A stretch of 64,000 nt of DNA from Spirosoma montaniterrae (GTDB lineage: Bacteria > Bacteroidota > Bacteroidia > Cytophagales > Spirosomataceae), in the NCBI RefSeq assembly GCF_001988955.1, contig NZ_CP014263.1, forward strand, positions 3,001,001 through 3,065,000. Direction: 5' to 3'. Position 1 is the stretch's first letter, and each line of letters opens with the position of its first letter. The position numbers were made by a program, and so were the translations under genes. Shown here in pieces: positions 8,072 to 17,685 of this stretch. The notes beneath the pieces were generated by a model. That model saw only the letters and a list, made by a program, of their open reading frames with translations. It had not been told where the DNA came from and ran no database searches.

Positions 8072-9862
8072 TTGCGCTTGATAACGTCTACTCATACCGC
8101 CCAAAGCCGCCCGGCATTGGCACCAACCCGTCGTTTCGGCTGGCTTCCGGCGGGGCTGCTGGTGCTGCTGCCCGTGCTGGTATTTTTCGGCGTATGGCAG
8201 TATTATGCCGTGAACGTACCCAAGTGGGATGACCATGCGTTGCGCGGCTTTTTGCACAATCTTTCCCTCGAAAGCACCTTCTCAGGCAAAATTTATCAAT
8301 TCTTCCAACAACATAACGAACACCGGATTGTGTTTGACCGGGTCGTTACATACCTCGACTACCGGGTATTCGGCACACTTAGCTACACGCACCTGATGCT
8401 GGTTGGCAACCTGAGTTTGGTGGGTTTGCTGATACTATTCGGGCAGATGCTGCGTCGGTCGGGTTCGGCTTTGTGGGATCAATCACTATGGTATGCGGCT
8501 CCGGTGGCGTTTTTGCTGTTCAATCTGTCGCATTGGGAAAACATGTTCTGGGGCATGGCTGCGTTGCAAAACTTCACGGTTGTGTTGTGGGTTTTATGGT
8601 CGTTGTATTTGCTGGCCTACACGAATCGGCTTTATGCCGCCATACTGCTGGCGACGCTGGCAACGCTAACGAGTGGTAACGGGTTGACAGTCTGGCCCAT
8701 TGGTCTTGTTTTATTGCTTCATCAGCACTTTTTCCCGAAAACCAGCCCACGCCCTGTTCCCCGAAAATCACTCTGGCTCTGGCTATTAGGTGGCGTTGTG
8801 GTTATGGGATTGTATTTTGTCGGCTACCAAAAACCCGACGGCAATCCGCCCGCTCGTGGCCCTGTCACCGACTTTCTGAAAGGATTTCTGGCCTTTACGG
8901 GTTCGGTGGCTGAAGCCATTCCGTTTCGGTCCGCTTTTCAGAACAGCCTGCTTCTGGGCGCGGTTATGACGCTTCTGACCGTAGGGCTGCTCGTCCTGAT
9001 TGCGCTGAAACAACTCCGGCGCGAACGGCTCACGGCGGCAGATTATTTCTTTGCAGGCAGTTCGGCGTTTCTGCTTGGCACGGCAATTGTCGTGGCTTGG
9101 TCGCGGGTGGGTTTTGGGCTGGATTTGCTGATTACCAGCCGCTACAAATTGTATTCCTGCACGCTGCTGGCATTGCTCTACGCCTACGTATGCCTCAACG
9201 TTAACCGCTCTGTTCGACCGTTTGTTGGCCTGGCGGGTTTGCTGGGTGGTGCTGCGCTGGCATGGCTGTCGTATCTGTCTTTTTTAGACGAAACCATTGG
9301 CCTGCGCCACTGGCTGCTCACGAATCAGCAGTTCAACTGGACATATACAACCAACCGCCCCGTTGCACGGGTTGACTCCGTTACGGCCCGCTATACCAAG
9401 CCCGCCCCGGCTTTTTATGACACCCTTTTGCCAACTATTTTTGGTCCGGCCTGGATTGGCCCGGCCCGGCCTGGACTGGCCTGGACTGGCCCGGCAGAAA
9501 CCACAAAGTCGATAGTCACGATCACGAAAACGGCTACCGGCTTTCAGATCGACAACGAATCGGCGGAGCCGCTGAGTTTACGCGACAAAGCCACGTTCAT
9601 CGTAGCGCGGTCAGCACAGCGAACCCATCTGTTTCCCGTTCGACAACAGCAGCACACGGCGTGGCAGGCACGATTCTGGCCGGGTTGGTTGTTTAAAAAC
9701 GGCTTCCGCACCACTATTTTTGCTACCGACCTCGACGCCGGCACCTATCAGCTTCTCTTGCTGACCGTATCGGGCGAACCCGGCAAAACGGTACTGGTCG
9801 ACACCCGACAAACTATTACGCTGGCAAAAAAAGCTGATCCGACGTTTAAACAAAACTGGTAA
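8072..9862 (+). CDS. Polytopic membrane protein of the glycan cluster, possible GT-C enzyme
   Basis: The chosen start is TTG, 2 nt after the upstream stop, and gives 596 residues. About ten hydrophobic helices cover residues 25-420, followed by a soluble tail. An acidic pair (PKWDDHALRG) follows helix 1, as in GT-C glycosyltransferases, but I do not recognise the family. The soluble part carries an odd Gly/Pro/Ala/Trp-rich segment, encoded by 10-bp DNA repeats at 9441-9496. Its position suggests a role in assembling or exporting the glycan. Confidence 0.6.
   Translation: MRLITSTHTAQSRPALAPTRRFGWLPAGLLVLLPVLVFFGVWQYYAVNVPKWDDHALRGFLHNLSLESTFSGKIYQFFQQHNEHRIVFDRVVTYLDYRVFGTLSYTHLMLVGNLSLVGLLILFGQMLRRSGSALWDQSLWYAAPVAFLLFNLSHWENMFWGMAALQNFTVVLWVLWSLYLLAYTNRLYAAILLATLATLTSGNGLTVWPIGLVLLLHQHFFPKTSPRPVPRKSLWLWLLGGVVVMGLYFVGYQKPDGNPPARGPVTDFLKGFLAFTGSVAEAIPFRSAFQNSLLLGAVMTLLTVGLLVLIALKQLRRERLTAADYFFAGSSAFLLGTAIVVAWSRVGFGLDLLITSRYKLYSCTLLALLYAYVCLNVNRSVRPFVGLAGLLGGAALAWLSYLSFLDETIGLRHWLLTNQQFNWTYTTNRPVARVDSVTARYTKPAPAFYDTLLPTIFGPAWIGPARPGLAWTGPAETTKSIVTITKTATGFQIDNESAEPLSLRDKATFIVARSAQRTHLFPVRQQQHTAWQARFWPGWLFKNGFRTTIFATDLDAGTYQLLLLTVSGEPGKTVLVDTRQTITLAKKADPTFKQNW
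9441..9496 (+). repeat. 10-bp GC-rich tandem repeat inside a coding region
   Basis: The stretch divides exactly into 10-bp units: CTGGAYTGGC at 9451, 9471 and 9481, and CCGG-rich units at 9461 and 9491. Ten is not a multiple of three, so successive units are read in different frames, giving the GPAW..GPARPG..GPAE pattern in the protein. It could arise by slippage or by insertion of a repeat element. Confidence 0.6.
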
Positions 9863-9865
9863 GTT

Positions 9866-11035
9866 ATGCAATCGAGTGTTCCTCTCACGGCCCCGGCCCG
9901 CCCGGCTCTAAATCATCTACTCCAGTTGGATGGGATTCGGTTTGTGGCCGTTGGCTTAGTGCTATTCGACCACTGGATGGCCGAGCGGGGTCTCGAATTG
10001 CCGCTGGGTGCGCTGGGCGTTACTATTTTCTTCGTCCTCAGTGGCTTCCTGATAACGCGCATTCTGCTGTCGAGCAAAGACAAACTCAGTCATCAACCCA
10101 ACGGCGGCTTGGGCAAATACCTGAAAACGTTCTACATCCGCCGAACGCTGCGCATTTTTCCGATCTATTACATCACTCTGTTTGTACTGTATGTGGTCAA
10201 CGAGCCGCCCGTGCGCCGAACCATTGGCTGGCTGGCACTGTACGCTACCAACATTTACATGGCCTACTACACCACCTGGATGGGTACAGTCGATCATTTG
10301 TGGTCGCTGGCGGTGGAGGAGCAGGTATATTTATTTTTCCCGCTGCTGCTGTTTTTCGTGCCGCGCCGGTGGGTGCCGCTCACGGCCCTGCTTATGATTT
10401 TGGGCGCAGTTGCCATGCGATACGTGCTCTATCGCGCCCGAATGCCGTGGTTTATTGGCTACGTGACTATGCCCGCCTGTTTAGATTCGTTCGGGCTGGG
10501 GGCTATTATGGCCTACTGGTGGCTGTATCAGCGCGAACGTTTCGGGCGGGTGTTTCGACATTCGGTCTGGATTTGGGTTTTCATTGCGTTGTTTGCGCTG
10601 GTAATTTATTTAACAAAAATTTTACCGGCCATCCCCGACAGCACTGGTCTGCCCGGCCACCACAATATCATGTCTGACGTGTGGGAACGATTGGTGGCTT
10701 CACTGATTGGCTTCTTTCTAATTGGCCGGGCCGTTGTTGGCTTCACGAATCCTGCGATGAAATGGCTACTCGAAAACCCAGTCAGTCAGTATATGGGCCG
10801 TATCAGTTATGGCTTATACCTGTTTCATAACTTTGTTTTCAACGTATATCATACACCGCCAACGCATATTACGCTACGCATCTGGCGACGCGCTTCTGAT
10901 TTGTTACCGTTCCTGAACAGCAGCTATTTTTTCCAGTTTTCGTATTTTCTGACTCTGACCATTCTGTTGGCAACAGTATCGTGGTATTTGATTGAAAAAC
11001 CGATTAACAACCTGAAAGATCGGTACGCTTATTGA
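9866..11035 (+). CDS. Acyltransferase 3 family membrane protein (OafA/YrhL type)
   Basis: A 389-residue integral membrane acyltransferase of the family that adds acetyl or other acyl groups to O-antigens, exopolysaccharides or peptidoglycan. It has LDGIRFVAVGLVLFDHW near residues 22-38 (H in the first helix), an FFVLSGFLITRIL helix, RRTLRIFPIYY, and DHLWSLAVEEQVYLFFP. About ten hydrophobic helices are visible. It follows the membrane protein by 3 nt and ends the dense part of the operon. It probably decorates the glycan made by the neighbouring genes. Confidence 0.9.
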   Translation: MQSSVPLTAPARPALNHLLQLDGIRFVAVGLVLFDHWMAERGLELPLGALGVTIFFVLSGFLITRILLSSKDKLSHQPNGGLGKYLKTFYIRRTLRIFPIYYITLFVLYVVNEPPVRRTIGWLALYATNIYMAYYTTWMGTVDHLWSLAVEEQVYLFFPLLLFFVPRRWVPLTALLMILGAVAMRYVLYRARMPWFIGYVTMPACLDSFGLGAIMAYWWLYQRERFGRVFRHSVWIWVFIALFALVIYLTKILPAIPDSTGLPGHHNIMSDVWERLVASLIGFFLIGRAVVGFTNPAMKWLLENPVSQYMGRISYGLYLFHNFVFNVYHTPPTHITLRIWRRASDLLPFLNSSYFFQFSYFLTLTILLATVSWYLIEKPINNLKDRYAY

Positions 11036-11123
11036 GCAAGTAGGGTATTTCCGTTCGATAATCTACATACAGTTTCGGCAGTGAGGCCATAACAATTTCC
11101 TATATTTGCGGAGTTTATAGCAT

Positions 11124-11148
11124 GTATAGTGAATGCTGTTCATTATAC
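11124..11148. repeat. Intergenic hairpin before the GT2 gene
   Basis: GTATAGTGAA (11124-11133) pairs with TTCATTATAC (11139-11148) in 9 of 10 positions, with a 5-nt loop. It lies between a TATATTTG motif (11101-11108, a possible -7 element) and the start codon at 11183. It may fold in the 5' leader of the mRNA. Confidence 0.45.
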
Positions 11149-11182
11149 GCTGTTCAGTATTCATTCATTTAATGACCCCTGC

Positions 11183-11944
11183 ATGAGTCTCCTGCTGTCA
11201 ATTGTAATGCCGGCTTACAACGAAGAAGAAGTAATTGAAGTAGTTGTCAGGCAGTGGACCGATTTGCTGACCCGCCAGTTTCCGACCGAGAATACGCGCC
11301 TGATCGTAGTGAACGACGGTTCGCGCGATAATACCGGGGCCATTCTGGATCAAATCAAAGAAAAATACCCCAAACTGATTGTGGTGCATCAGCCCAACGG
11401 TGGGCATGGTAACGCCGTGGTCAATGGCTATCGGCAGGCCGTTGCGCTCGATTCGGAATACGTGTTCCAGACCGACAGCGACGATCAGTTTGTTACCGAC
11501 GATTTTGGTAAACTCTGGGCCAAACGCAACGAATCGCCGTTTATACTGGGCTACCGCGAAGAACGCTACGATGCACCCGCCCGGCTGGTGATTACCAAAA
11601 TTCTGCGGCTCAGTATTGCTTTCATCTACGGCACCTACATCAAAGACAGCAACATTCCATTCCGGCTAATTCGTGGCACGTTCCTGCGCCGGTTGCTGGA
11701 GCAGTTGCCCAATCCAACGCCATTCGCGCCGAATATTTTCTTGGCTGTAATGGCAAAAAAAGCTGGGAACGAAACATTCGATATTCCAATAACCCACAAA
11801 GAGCGTCAAACCGGCACCGTTTCGATTCTGAAATGGAAACTGCTGAAGGTTTGCATGCAAAGCTTTAAAGAATTGGCGCAGTTCCGCTTTGACCTGGGTG
11901 GCAAAGTAAAAGCACTCAAAAGACCGGAGCCTGTAGCGGCCTGA
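11183..11944 (+). CDS. Glycosyltransferase family 2
   Basis: A 253-residue cytoplasmic GT2 enzyme with a GT-A fold. It shows SIVMPAYNEEE, VVNDGSRDN, and the metal/nucleotide site FQTDSDDQF. It resembles dolichyl-phosphate-mannose-synthase-type enzymes but lacks the C-terminal membrane helices of the fusion at 5142-7145. I chose the ATG at 11183 over the upstream in-frame ATG at 11129, because the conserved N-terminus begins there and the earlier codons fall in a hairpin. Confidence 0.88.
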   Translation: MSLLLSIVMPAYNEEEVIEVVVRQWTDLLTRQFPTENTRLIVVNDGSRDNTGAILDQIKEKYPKLIVVHQPNGGHGNAVVNGYRQAVALDSEYVFQTDSDDQFVTDDFGKLWAKRNESPFILGYREERYDAPARLVITKILRLSIAFIYGTYIKDSNIPFRLIRGTFLRRLLEQLPNPTPFAPNIFLAVMAKKAGNETFDIPITHKERQTGTVSILKWKLLKVCMQSFKELAQFRFDLGGKVKALKRPEPVAA

Positions 11945-11950
11945 AAAAGA

Positions 11951-12048
11951 GTTGTACGGTTATAAGGTTGTAGCGTTGTATAGTTGGCTCCGTCTGTGTT
12001 GCGTCTGTCAGCCGTTTTACAACTTTATAACCCGACAACCATACGACT
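11951..12048. repeat. Intergenic inverted element with 8-bp tandem arms
   Basis: The left arm is a series of 8-bp units starting GTTGTA or GTTATA (11951-11985). The right arm is the complement, in units such as AACTTTAT and AACCCGAC (about 12014-12048). The arms can pair as an imperfect long hairpin between the GT2 and FAD oxidoreductase genes. Confidence 0.6.
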
Positions 12049-12064
12049 TGAATTTTCGCTCAAC

Positions 12065-13456
12065 ATGAATTATAAATACGTTATTATCGGATCAGGGCCT
12101 ACGGGTCTGGGAGCGGCTTACCGCCTGAAGGAGTTAGGCATTACTGACTTCATCGTTTTAGAAAAAGAAAACCGAATCGGTGGCCTGTCGAAAAGTTTTG
12201 TCGATGACAAAGGGTTTACGTGGGACGTAGGCGGTCATGTGCAGTTTTCGCACTACAAATACTTCGATGACCTGATGGTCAGGGCGTTGGGAGAAGATGG
12301 CTGGCTCAGTCACCAGCGCGAGTCGTGGGTTTGGATCGAAGGGCGGTTTGTACCGTATCCGTTTCAGAACAACATTAAGTATCTCTCGCCCGAAACTATG
12401 TGGAAATGCCTCGAAGGCATCATTCACAACTACAAGTTTCCGACTAACCAGAAACCGGCCAACTTCCGCGAGTGGATTCTGGCCACGTTTGGGTCGGGGC
12501 TGGCCGAAACGTTCATGTTCCCGTACAACTTCAAAGTCTGGGCCTATCCGCCCGAAGACATGAACGCCGTATGGGTAGGCGAACGAGTAGCAATCACTGA
12601 CCTTCAGCGGGTTACGAAGAATATTATCTTCAATCAGGACGATTTCTCGTGGGGGCCAAACAGCACGTTTAAGTTCCCGAAACAGGGCGGCACGGGTAGC
12701 ATCTGGGACGCCGTTGGCCGATTGGTTGGTCACGAATACATCAAACTCAACGCCAATGTTGAGCGGGTTATCGGACCGGAGAAAAAGATTATTCTGAGCA
12801 GCGGGGAAGAAATTCAGTACGAACACCTGATGAGTACGGTTCCGCTCGACATTTTCACCCGCAAGATAGAAGGGCTTGATTCGCAGGTGGTTGAATTGGC
12901 ACAGGGGCTAAAACACTCATCAACCAACGTGGTTGGCATTGGGCTGAAGGGCAAACCGAAAGAGAGCCTGAAAACCATGTGCTGGATGTACTTCCCGGAG
13001 TATAACAGCCCCTACTACCGCGTCACGGTTTTCTCGAATTACAGCCCCAACAACGTACCCGACATCAATCAGCACTGGTCGCTGATGACCGAAACGAGTG
13101 AGTCGTCGGCCAAACCGGTAAACCGCGAAACGCTGATTCAGGACACAATTCGCGCCCTGAAAGAAGATCAGTTGATTGAATCGGAAGAAGACGTAATTTC
13201 GACCTGGCATATGGCGTTCGATTACGGTTATCCAACGCCCTCGGTTGAACGCGACGGGATTCTGAAAGCTGTATTGCCCAAACTTGAACCGTTCGGTATT
13301 TACTCACGGGGCCGGTTTGGAGCCTGGAAATATGAAGTTAGCAATCAGGATCACTCGCTGATGCAGGGCGTTGAATGGGCCAACCGCGTTGCCGCTAACA
13401 TTCCTGAACTAACCCTCCCCTTCCCCGAAACCGCAAATGCGATGTGGGGAAAATGA
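12065..13456 (+). CDS. FAD/NAD(P)-binding amine-oxidase-like oxidoreductase
   Basis: A 463-residue flavoprotein. The N-terminal Rossmann motif is VIIGSGPTGLGAAYRL (residues 5-20), followed by the FAD-ribose glutamate in VLEKENRIGGLSKSF. GGHVQFSHYKYFDD resembles the protoporphyrinogen-oxidase and UDP-galactopyranose-mutase superfamily. Such proteins near polysaccharide genes often rearrange or oxidise sugars or carrier lipids. The substrate is unknown. I used the ATG at 12065; the longer frame reaching back to 11984 runs through a repeat element. Confidence 0.8.
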   Translation: MNYKYVIIGSGPTGLGAAYRLKELGITDFIVLEKENRIGGLSKSFVDDKGFTWDVGGHVQFSHYKYFDDLMVRALGEDGWLSHQRESWVWIEGRFVPYPFQNNIKYLSPETMWKCLEGIIHNYKFPTNQKPANFREWILATFGSGLAETFMFPYNFKVWAYPPEDMNAVWVGERVAITDLQRVTKNIIFNQDDFSWGPNSTFKFPKQGGTGSIWDAVGRLVGHEYIKLNANVERVIGPEKKIILSSGEEIQYEHLMSTVPLDIFTRKIEGLDSQVVELAQGLKHSSTNVVGIGLKGKPKESLKTMCWMYFPEYNSPYYRVTVFSNYSPNNVPDINQHWSLMTETSESSAKPVNRETLIQDTIRALKEDQLIESEEDVISTWHMAFDYGYPTPSVERDGILKAVLPKLEPFGIYSRGRFGAWKYEVSNQDHSLMQGVEWANRVAANIPELTLPFPETANAMWGK

Positions 13457-13462
13457 AAAATA

Positions 13463-13560
13463 GTTGTAAAGTTGTAGGGTTGTAAAGTTGTACAGTTATT
13501 GGCCCAGCCAGCTAACGGAGCAACTTTACAACCCTATAACTTTACAACCCTATAACTACA
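13463..13560. repeat. Intergenic inverted element with 8-bp tandem arms
   Basis: Left arm (13463-13499): four to five 8-bp units, GTTGTAAA, GTTGTAGG, GTTGTAAA, GTTGTACA. Right arm (13521-13560): AACTTTAC and AACCCTAT alternating. The units match those at 11951-12048, so these two belong to one sequence family flanking the FAD oxidoreductase gene. Confidence 0.7.
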
Positions 13561-13562
13561 AA

Positions 13563-16280
13563 ATGAACCGACGTCTCTGGCTTTGGGTGATTGGCCTGGT
13601 CTTACTGGTGGGCGGATGGCTCGGCTACCAGTGGTTGCGCCCGGCATCTGACGAAGCCAGAGCGTTGGTGCCGCCGGGTGCCTTACTCATTCTGACCAGC
13701 GACCATTTGCAGGATACGGTTTCGGCGCAGGCGTTCCGATCAGCCATTTCGCTCCGGCAACTTCCGGTTTTCAACGAAGCCCGACAACGGCTCGACCGAT
13801 TTCTGTATACTACTGCCGACACATCCACCGTTTTGAGCTTCATTAAAGGCAAAAACGTACAGTATTCCCTGCATAACCTATCAAAAAACACGCTCGATTT
13901 TATCTTCTACATTCCCTTCGCCGAGCGCGACCGGGCTTTTCTTAATCGCCTGACAAACCCCGACCCACGCCAGTATCGGGTGCTGAACCACACATTTTCA
14001 GGCGAAAAAATATTTGATCTGGTTGCACGGGGAAATGAACCGGTTGGGTCGTTTATTCTGACCAATAACTATCTGATTGGCAGCGTTTCAGGAATTTTAG
14101 TAGAGAACGTAGCGCGGCACATGCACCAAACGCTACTTCTAAATCGTGAACGGCTCGGAGCTTCATTTGTGCGCAACGACGACGAGTTGGCAGGTGTATC
14201 GGTCCGCCCCAGCGTCATTCAATCGCTGTTTAGTAATGCGGGATCGCTGGTGCGGTTGTTTTTGCCCGAAGAATTGAATCTGCACTTTCGACCGTCGGCC
14301 TCGCCTTCGCACCTGATTGGGTATTCGATTGATAAGATTGGCGGTCGGCGCGACGTTGCTGTCCTCTTCGCCGGCCAATCACCACAACGCATCACGCACG
14401 CTAACCTGATTCCGCAAACGACGGCCACCCTCTATCACATCGGTATCAGCGACGCCGGGCGATTCGGCAAATCGCTGAGCCAGTTGTTAAGTTCAGCGTC
14501 CAGCGATTTTCTGCGTGACCGATTCAGTCAGATTGAATCGGCAACGGGGCCGCTTTATAACGCGCTGGGGTCCGATATTCTGCTCTGTCGGCTCGAATCG
14601 GCAACGGGTTCTGCCCGGCAGGTACTGATTCTGACCGCCCGCGACGGTAAGGAGTTAGCCAACGCTTACCAGCAGGTCGCTTACCGGGCTGGCGCGTCGG
14701 CACCGGCACCACTGAAAACATTTTTGGGCCATAAGACGCTGTTACTCAATGTTCCAGAGTTGCCCGCATCGCTGTTCAGCAGTTTATTTGCGGGTTTCCC
14801 GCAAAGCTGGATTACACAACATGGCTCCTCACTGATTATTGCTAATAGTGAAGAGGTTATGCAGGAATACCTGCAACAGGTACAGCGGAAGGCCGTTTGG
14901 TCTGCCGATGCGCGGCAGGCTGAATTACTGAACGAAACCCTGCGCCCGGCCAACTTCACGGCTTTTGTGCGGCTGAACCGGGCACAAACAACCGTGCCGC
15001 TCACCTGGCCTGCCGCCTGGCAAAATCTGCTCGACCAGCCCGACCCGCTAACAGGAACGCCCGCGCTGGCGAATCTCGAAAATATGGCCTATCAGGCCAG
15101 CTACGGCAACGAAAACATTCAATCGACGGTAGTACTGGGGCGCACCACACGCCGGGCCAGTCAGGCCGTATTGAACAAGGTCTTGTTGCAGAAAAGAACC
15201 GAGTTTAATGCTCCGCTGATTGCTGCGCCCGTGGTAGCAGGGAGTTTAAGCGACGGCACGGCTCAGTTTTATGCCCAGAATAACGCCGGGCAATTTGTGC
15301 TGGTGACACCCGAAGGCGATAAAATTGTACAGGATACGACCGATGGCCCTATTCGTAGTAATGCGCTGGCCGTTGACTTTTTAGACAATGGGCAGCTACA
15401 ATACCTGTTCATGACCGACCGGGCACTCTACATTGCCGACCCAGGTCGAAAACAAGTGCGTTTGCAGTCGATTCGGTTGCCCAAAGGAATAGATCCTTCT
15501 TATCTGGCCCGACCACGCGGTAGTCAACAACGAGCGATTGTAGCCCTGGTGGCACACGCCGACGGGCATATTTACGCCCTTGACCGGCAACGGCGGGCTT
15601 TTGTTCGGATGCTGACAGCTCCGCGAAAAGGCCCGTTGCTGCTACCGTTTCAGGTGATGGCAACGCCAGCAGGTATGGACGTTCTGGCGGTTCAGGCCGA
15701 TGGTACGCTCAATTATTGGAACGAAAACGGTAAGCAGAAACCCCTTTTTCCGAGTCGCATCGAACGACAAAACGAAGAACAAGTCGAAATTCGCTTCGCC
15801 GGTCCGGCTCTATTACCGCCCGGCAAACCATTTATTCAGACTATTACCGACGAAGGGGAGCTACTATCCATTAATACCAACGGTCTGATTGCCAAGCGAA
15901 CACAACTCTATCGCCCGGTTCAGAATGGCGAGTTCCGGCTGTTTCCCGATGAGGAGCAGACCAACTGGCTATTGCTCCGAAATACAGATACTGAAGTGGC
16001 CGTGCTGGACCAGCAGGGTCAACGGCGGTTTGAGGTACGGGCATTGCAATCGGGTCGCAACAACGTTCGGTATCACCGGCTCGGCGCGGGTGTCGAACTC
16101 ATCAGCGTCAAATCGGGCGGATACACTACCTTGTACGACCTGAACGGGCGCGTTGTTGGCGACCGGCCCATTCCGAGCGACTTTCCGGTGGCGGTGCAGT
16201 TCGACGAACGCACGAACGAATTATATGTACTAAGCGGAGCCAAACAAGCCGTGCAACTGTTTAGCATCCGACTTCGGTAG
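13563..16280 (+). CDS. Large membrane-anchored envelope protein, unknown function
   Basis: A 905-residue protein with one N-terminal membrane helix (LWLWVIGLVLLVGGWLGY, residues 4-22) and the rest presumably periplasmic. Residues about 40-550 resemble no family I recognise, though the layout is reminiscent of DUF3352-type proteins. The last 350 residues contain repeated beta-strand phrases (AVLDQQGQRRFEV, TTLYDLNGRVVGDR, DERTNELYVLSG) like a PQQ/WD-type propeller. I chose the ATG at 13563, after the repeat element, instead of the longer frame from 13488. It is next to the SGNH protein and may act in glycan export. Confidence 0.6.
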   Translation: MNRRLWLWVIGLVLLVGGWLGYQWLRPASDEARALVPPGALLILTSDHLQDTVSAQAFRSAISLRQLPVFNEARQRLDRFLYTTADTSTVLSFIKGKNVQYSLHNLSKNTLDFIFYIPFAERDRAFLNRLTNPDPRQYRVLNHTFSGEKIFDLVARGNEPVGSFILTNNYLIGSVSGILVENVARHMHQTLLLNRERLGASFVRNDDELAGVSVRPSVIQSLFSNAGSLVRLFLPEELNLHFRPSASPSHLIGYSIDKIGGRRDVAVLFAGQSPQRITHANLIPQTTATLYHIGISDAGRFGKSLSQLLSSASSDFLRDRFSQIESATGPLYNALGSDILLCRLESATGSARQVLILTARDGKELANAYQQVAYRAGASAPAPLKTFLGHKTLLLNVPELPASLFSSLFAGFPQSWITQHGSSLIIANSEEVMQEYLQQVQRKAVWSADARQAELLNETLRPANFTAFVRLNRAQTTVPLTWPAAWQNLLDQPDPLTGTPALANLENMAYQASYGNENIQSTVVLGRTTRRASQAVLNKVLLQKRTEFNAPLIAAPVVAGSLSDGTAQFYAQNNAGQFVLVTPEGDKIVQDTTDGPIRSNALAVDFLDNGQLQYLFMTDRALYIADPGRKQVRLQSIRLPKGIDPSYLARPRGSQQRAIVALVAHADGHIYALDRQRRAFVRMLTAPRKGPLLLPFQVMATPAGMDVLAVQADGTLNYWNENGKQKPLFPSRIERQNEEQVEIRFAGPALLPPGKPFIQTITDEGELLSINTNGLIAKRTQLYRPVQNGEFRLFPDEEQTNWLLLRNTDTEVAVLDQQGQRRFEVRALQSGRNNVRYHRLGAGVELISVKSGGYTTLYDLNGRVVGDRPIPSDFPVAVQFDERTNELYVLSGAKQAVQLFSIRLR

Positions 16281-16291
16281 TTTAATCAAAA

Positions 16292-17293
16292 ATGATGCGC
16301 TATTTACGCTACACTATCCTGTTAATTGCCAGCGTATTTTGGGCGGCTGGGCTGTCGGGTACGGTTTCGCACTGGCTCTATGAGCAGGGCGTTATTGCCG
16401 ACGATTATCGCTACGGCGACCTATACCGGCTGTCGGCTCTGCCGCAGTTCAAACAACCGCAGCCCACCTGCCCGGCCTCTAACCGCGCCAGCGATACAGC
16501 AGCAACGCACCTGTATCTGCTTGGCGATAGTTTCACCGAACCCGAGCGCATTAGCCGCAACGATTTCAGCGTCAGCCATTTTCAGCGGATAAAGTGGGAT
16601 TTTCCGCAGCGTGTGCAGTTAGACTCAACGCGACGAAACGTGCTGCTGATTGAGTCGGTGGAGCGGCACCTGCGCGAACACCTGTCGCGGCCCGTGCGTG
16701 AGGTGATGATTGAAACCGATACTACCCAAACGCCAACTGAGCCGTTGGCCTGGTATCAGCGTGTTTATCATGATTTTCACCGCGAAGACGTGGAAGAGCG
16801 GCTCGAATCGGCTCTGTTTAGTCAGGATTGGGCGTTCTGGTTCAAAGAAAAAAAAGCCAGCCTGACACAAGGCTGGTTCGACCGGGTTAGCACGGGCGTG
16901 AGCGTATCGCGCAACAGGCAAGCCATTTTCCTGCATTCCGATGCCGATTCATCCGTGATGCAGTCGTCGTTTTCGCCCCTTACCAACCGCGACGTCGATG
17001 CCGTTGTCGATAGCCTGAACGCCACCGCAGCTTACTACCGGCAAGCAGGGTTCGATGCCGTTTATCTGAGTATTATCCCCAACAAAATCAGCATCTTAGA
17101 GTCAGAGCGGGGTTCCTATAACCGCCTGATTGAGCGGGTTCAGCAACATCCGCGCTTACAGGTTCCGGTTGTTAACGTGTATGATGCCTACCGCCAAAAT
17201 CCCCAATCGTCGTACCTGAAAGGCGACACCCACTGGACCTGCGAGGGCCGGGCAACGTGGCTGGCATTAGTCAGACAAAAACTTGGCGTTTAA
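16292..17293 (+). CDS. SGNH-like protein of the AlgX/DltD kind
   Basis: A 333-residue protein with an N-terminal membrane or signal segment (residues 5-27). YLLGDSFTEPERI (about residue 75) supplies the GDSx nucleophile block. YLKGDTHWTCEG near the C-terminus supplies the Asp-x-His-Trp block of AlgX/AlgJ/DltD-like enzymes, which move acetyl or other acyl groups onto extracellular polymers. With the membrane acyltransferase at 9866-11035 it could complete a glycan acylation step. It follows the 905-residue gene by 11 nt. Its stop overlaps that of the convergent gene at 17290-17685 by 4 nt. Confidence 0.65.
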   Translation: MMRYLRYTILLIASVFWAAGLSGTVSHWLYEQGVIADDYRYGDLYRLSALPQFKQPQPTCPASNRASDTAATHLYLLGDSFTEPERISRNDFSVSHFQRIKWDFPQRVQLDSTRRNVLLIESVERHLREHLSRPVREVMIETDTTQTPTEPLAWYQRVYHDFHREDVEERLESALFSQDWAFWFKEKKASLTQGWFDRVSTGVSVSRNRQAIFLHSDADSSVMQSSFSPLTNRDVDAVVDSLNATAAYYRQAGFDAVYLSIIPNKISILESERGSYNRLIERVQQHPRLQVPVVNVYDAYRQNPQSSYLKGDTHWTCEGRATWLALVRQKLGV

Positions 17294-17685
17294 GCCGCCA
17301 GCACGGCCTGCGTTCGCATGTTTCGTACTACCTCGTCGCAGTTGGCGCAGGCAAGTTTCCCCTGCTGATGAAACCAGCGGCAGCGATCACGAATGGCACA
17401 GGCAACGAGCGGGACATCGGCCTTGCGGTTCATGGCTTCCACGATTTTACCGACCAAACCGCAACCCGTTCCTTCGCCGGTCCAGTGGCCGCAGCCGTTT
17501 TTAGCGCAGTTGCTGGCAAATCGAAACCGCTCCTCCGGGGCACGTCCGCGCCGGGCTGTTTCCACAAAGGTCTGGTCGATAACAATCGATTCATCGAGGT
17601 ATTCAATGTGGCCCGATTCATTCTGAATGCCGAAGAGTTCGGCACCGGGCTTAGCAATAGAACTGGGGCAGAGCAGCGAAGCCAT
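17290..17685 (-). CDS. Small cysteine-rich protein, unknown function
   Basis: A 131-residue protein with eight cysteines: one at residue 6, then SNCAKNGCGHW, GTGCGL, VACAIRDRCRWF and LACANCD. The spacing suggests a metal or Fe-S site. There is no signal peptide. It is the last gene of the minus-strand run that includes TolC, the C39-ABC exporter and HlyD. A long plus-strand frame covers the same DNA. I prefer the minus frame for its clustered cysteines, its position in the minus-strand gene order and its clean abutment to the convergent gene. Function is unknown; a role in peptide maturation is possible. Confidence 0.6.
   Translation of the reverse strand: MASLLCPSSIAKPGAELFGIQNESGHIEYLDESIVIDQTFVETARRGRAPEERFRFASNCAKNGCGHWTGEGTGCGLVGKIVEAMNRKADVPLVACAIRDRCRWFHQQGKLACANCDEVVRNMRTQAVLAA

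Noticed and set aside
11984..12064. Longer start for the FAD oxidoreductase
   Set aside because: The extra region is repeat sequence; the Rossmann motif starts just after the ATG at 12065.
13463..13560. Possible CRISPR array from regularly repeated units
   Set aside because: Units are only 8 bp with no spacers, and the second half is the complement of the first; no cas genes are present.
13488..13562. Longer start for the 905-residue protein
   Set aside because: The added codons translate the 8-bp repeat element; the ATG at 13563 begins a normal membrane anchor.
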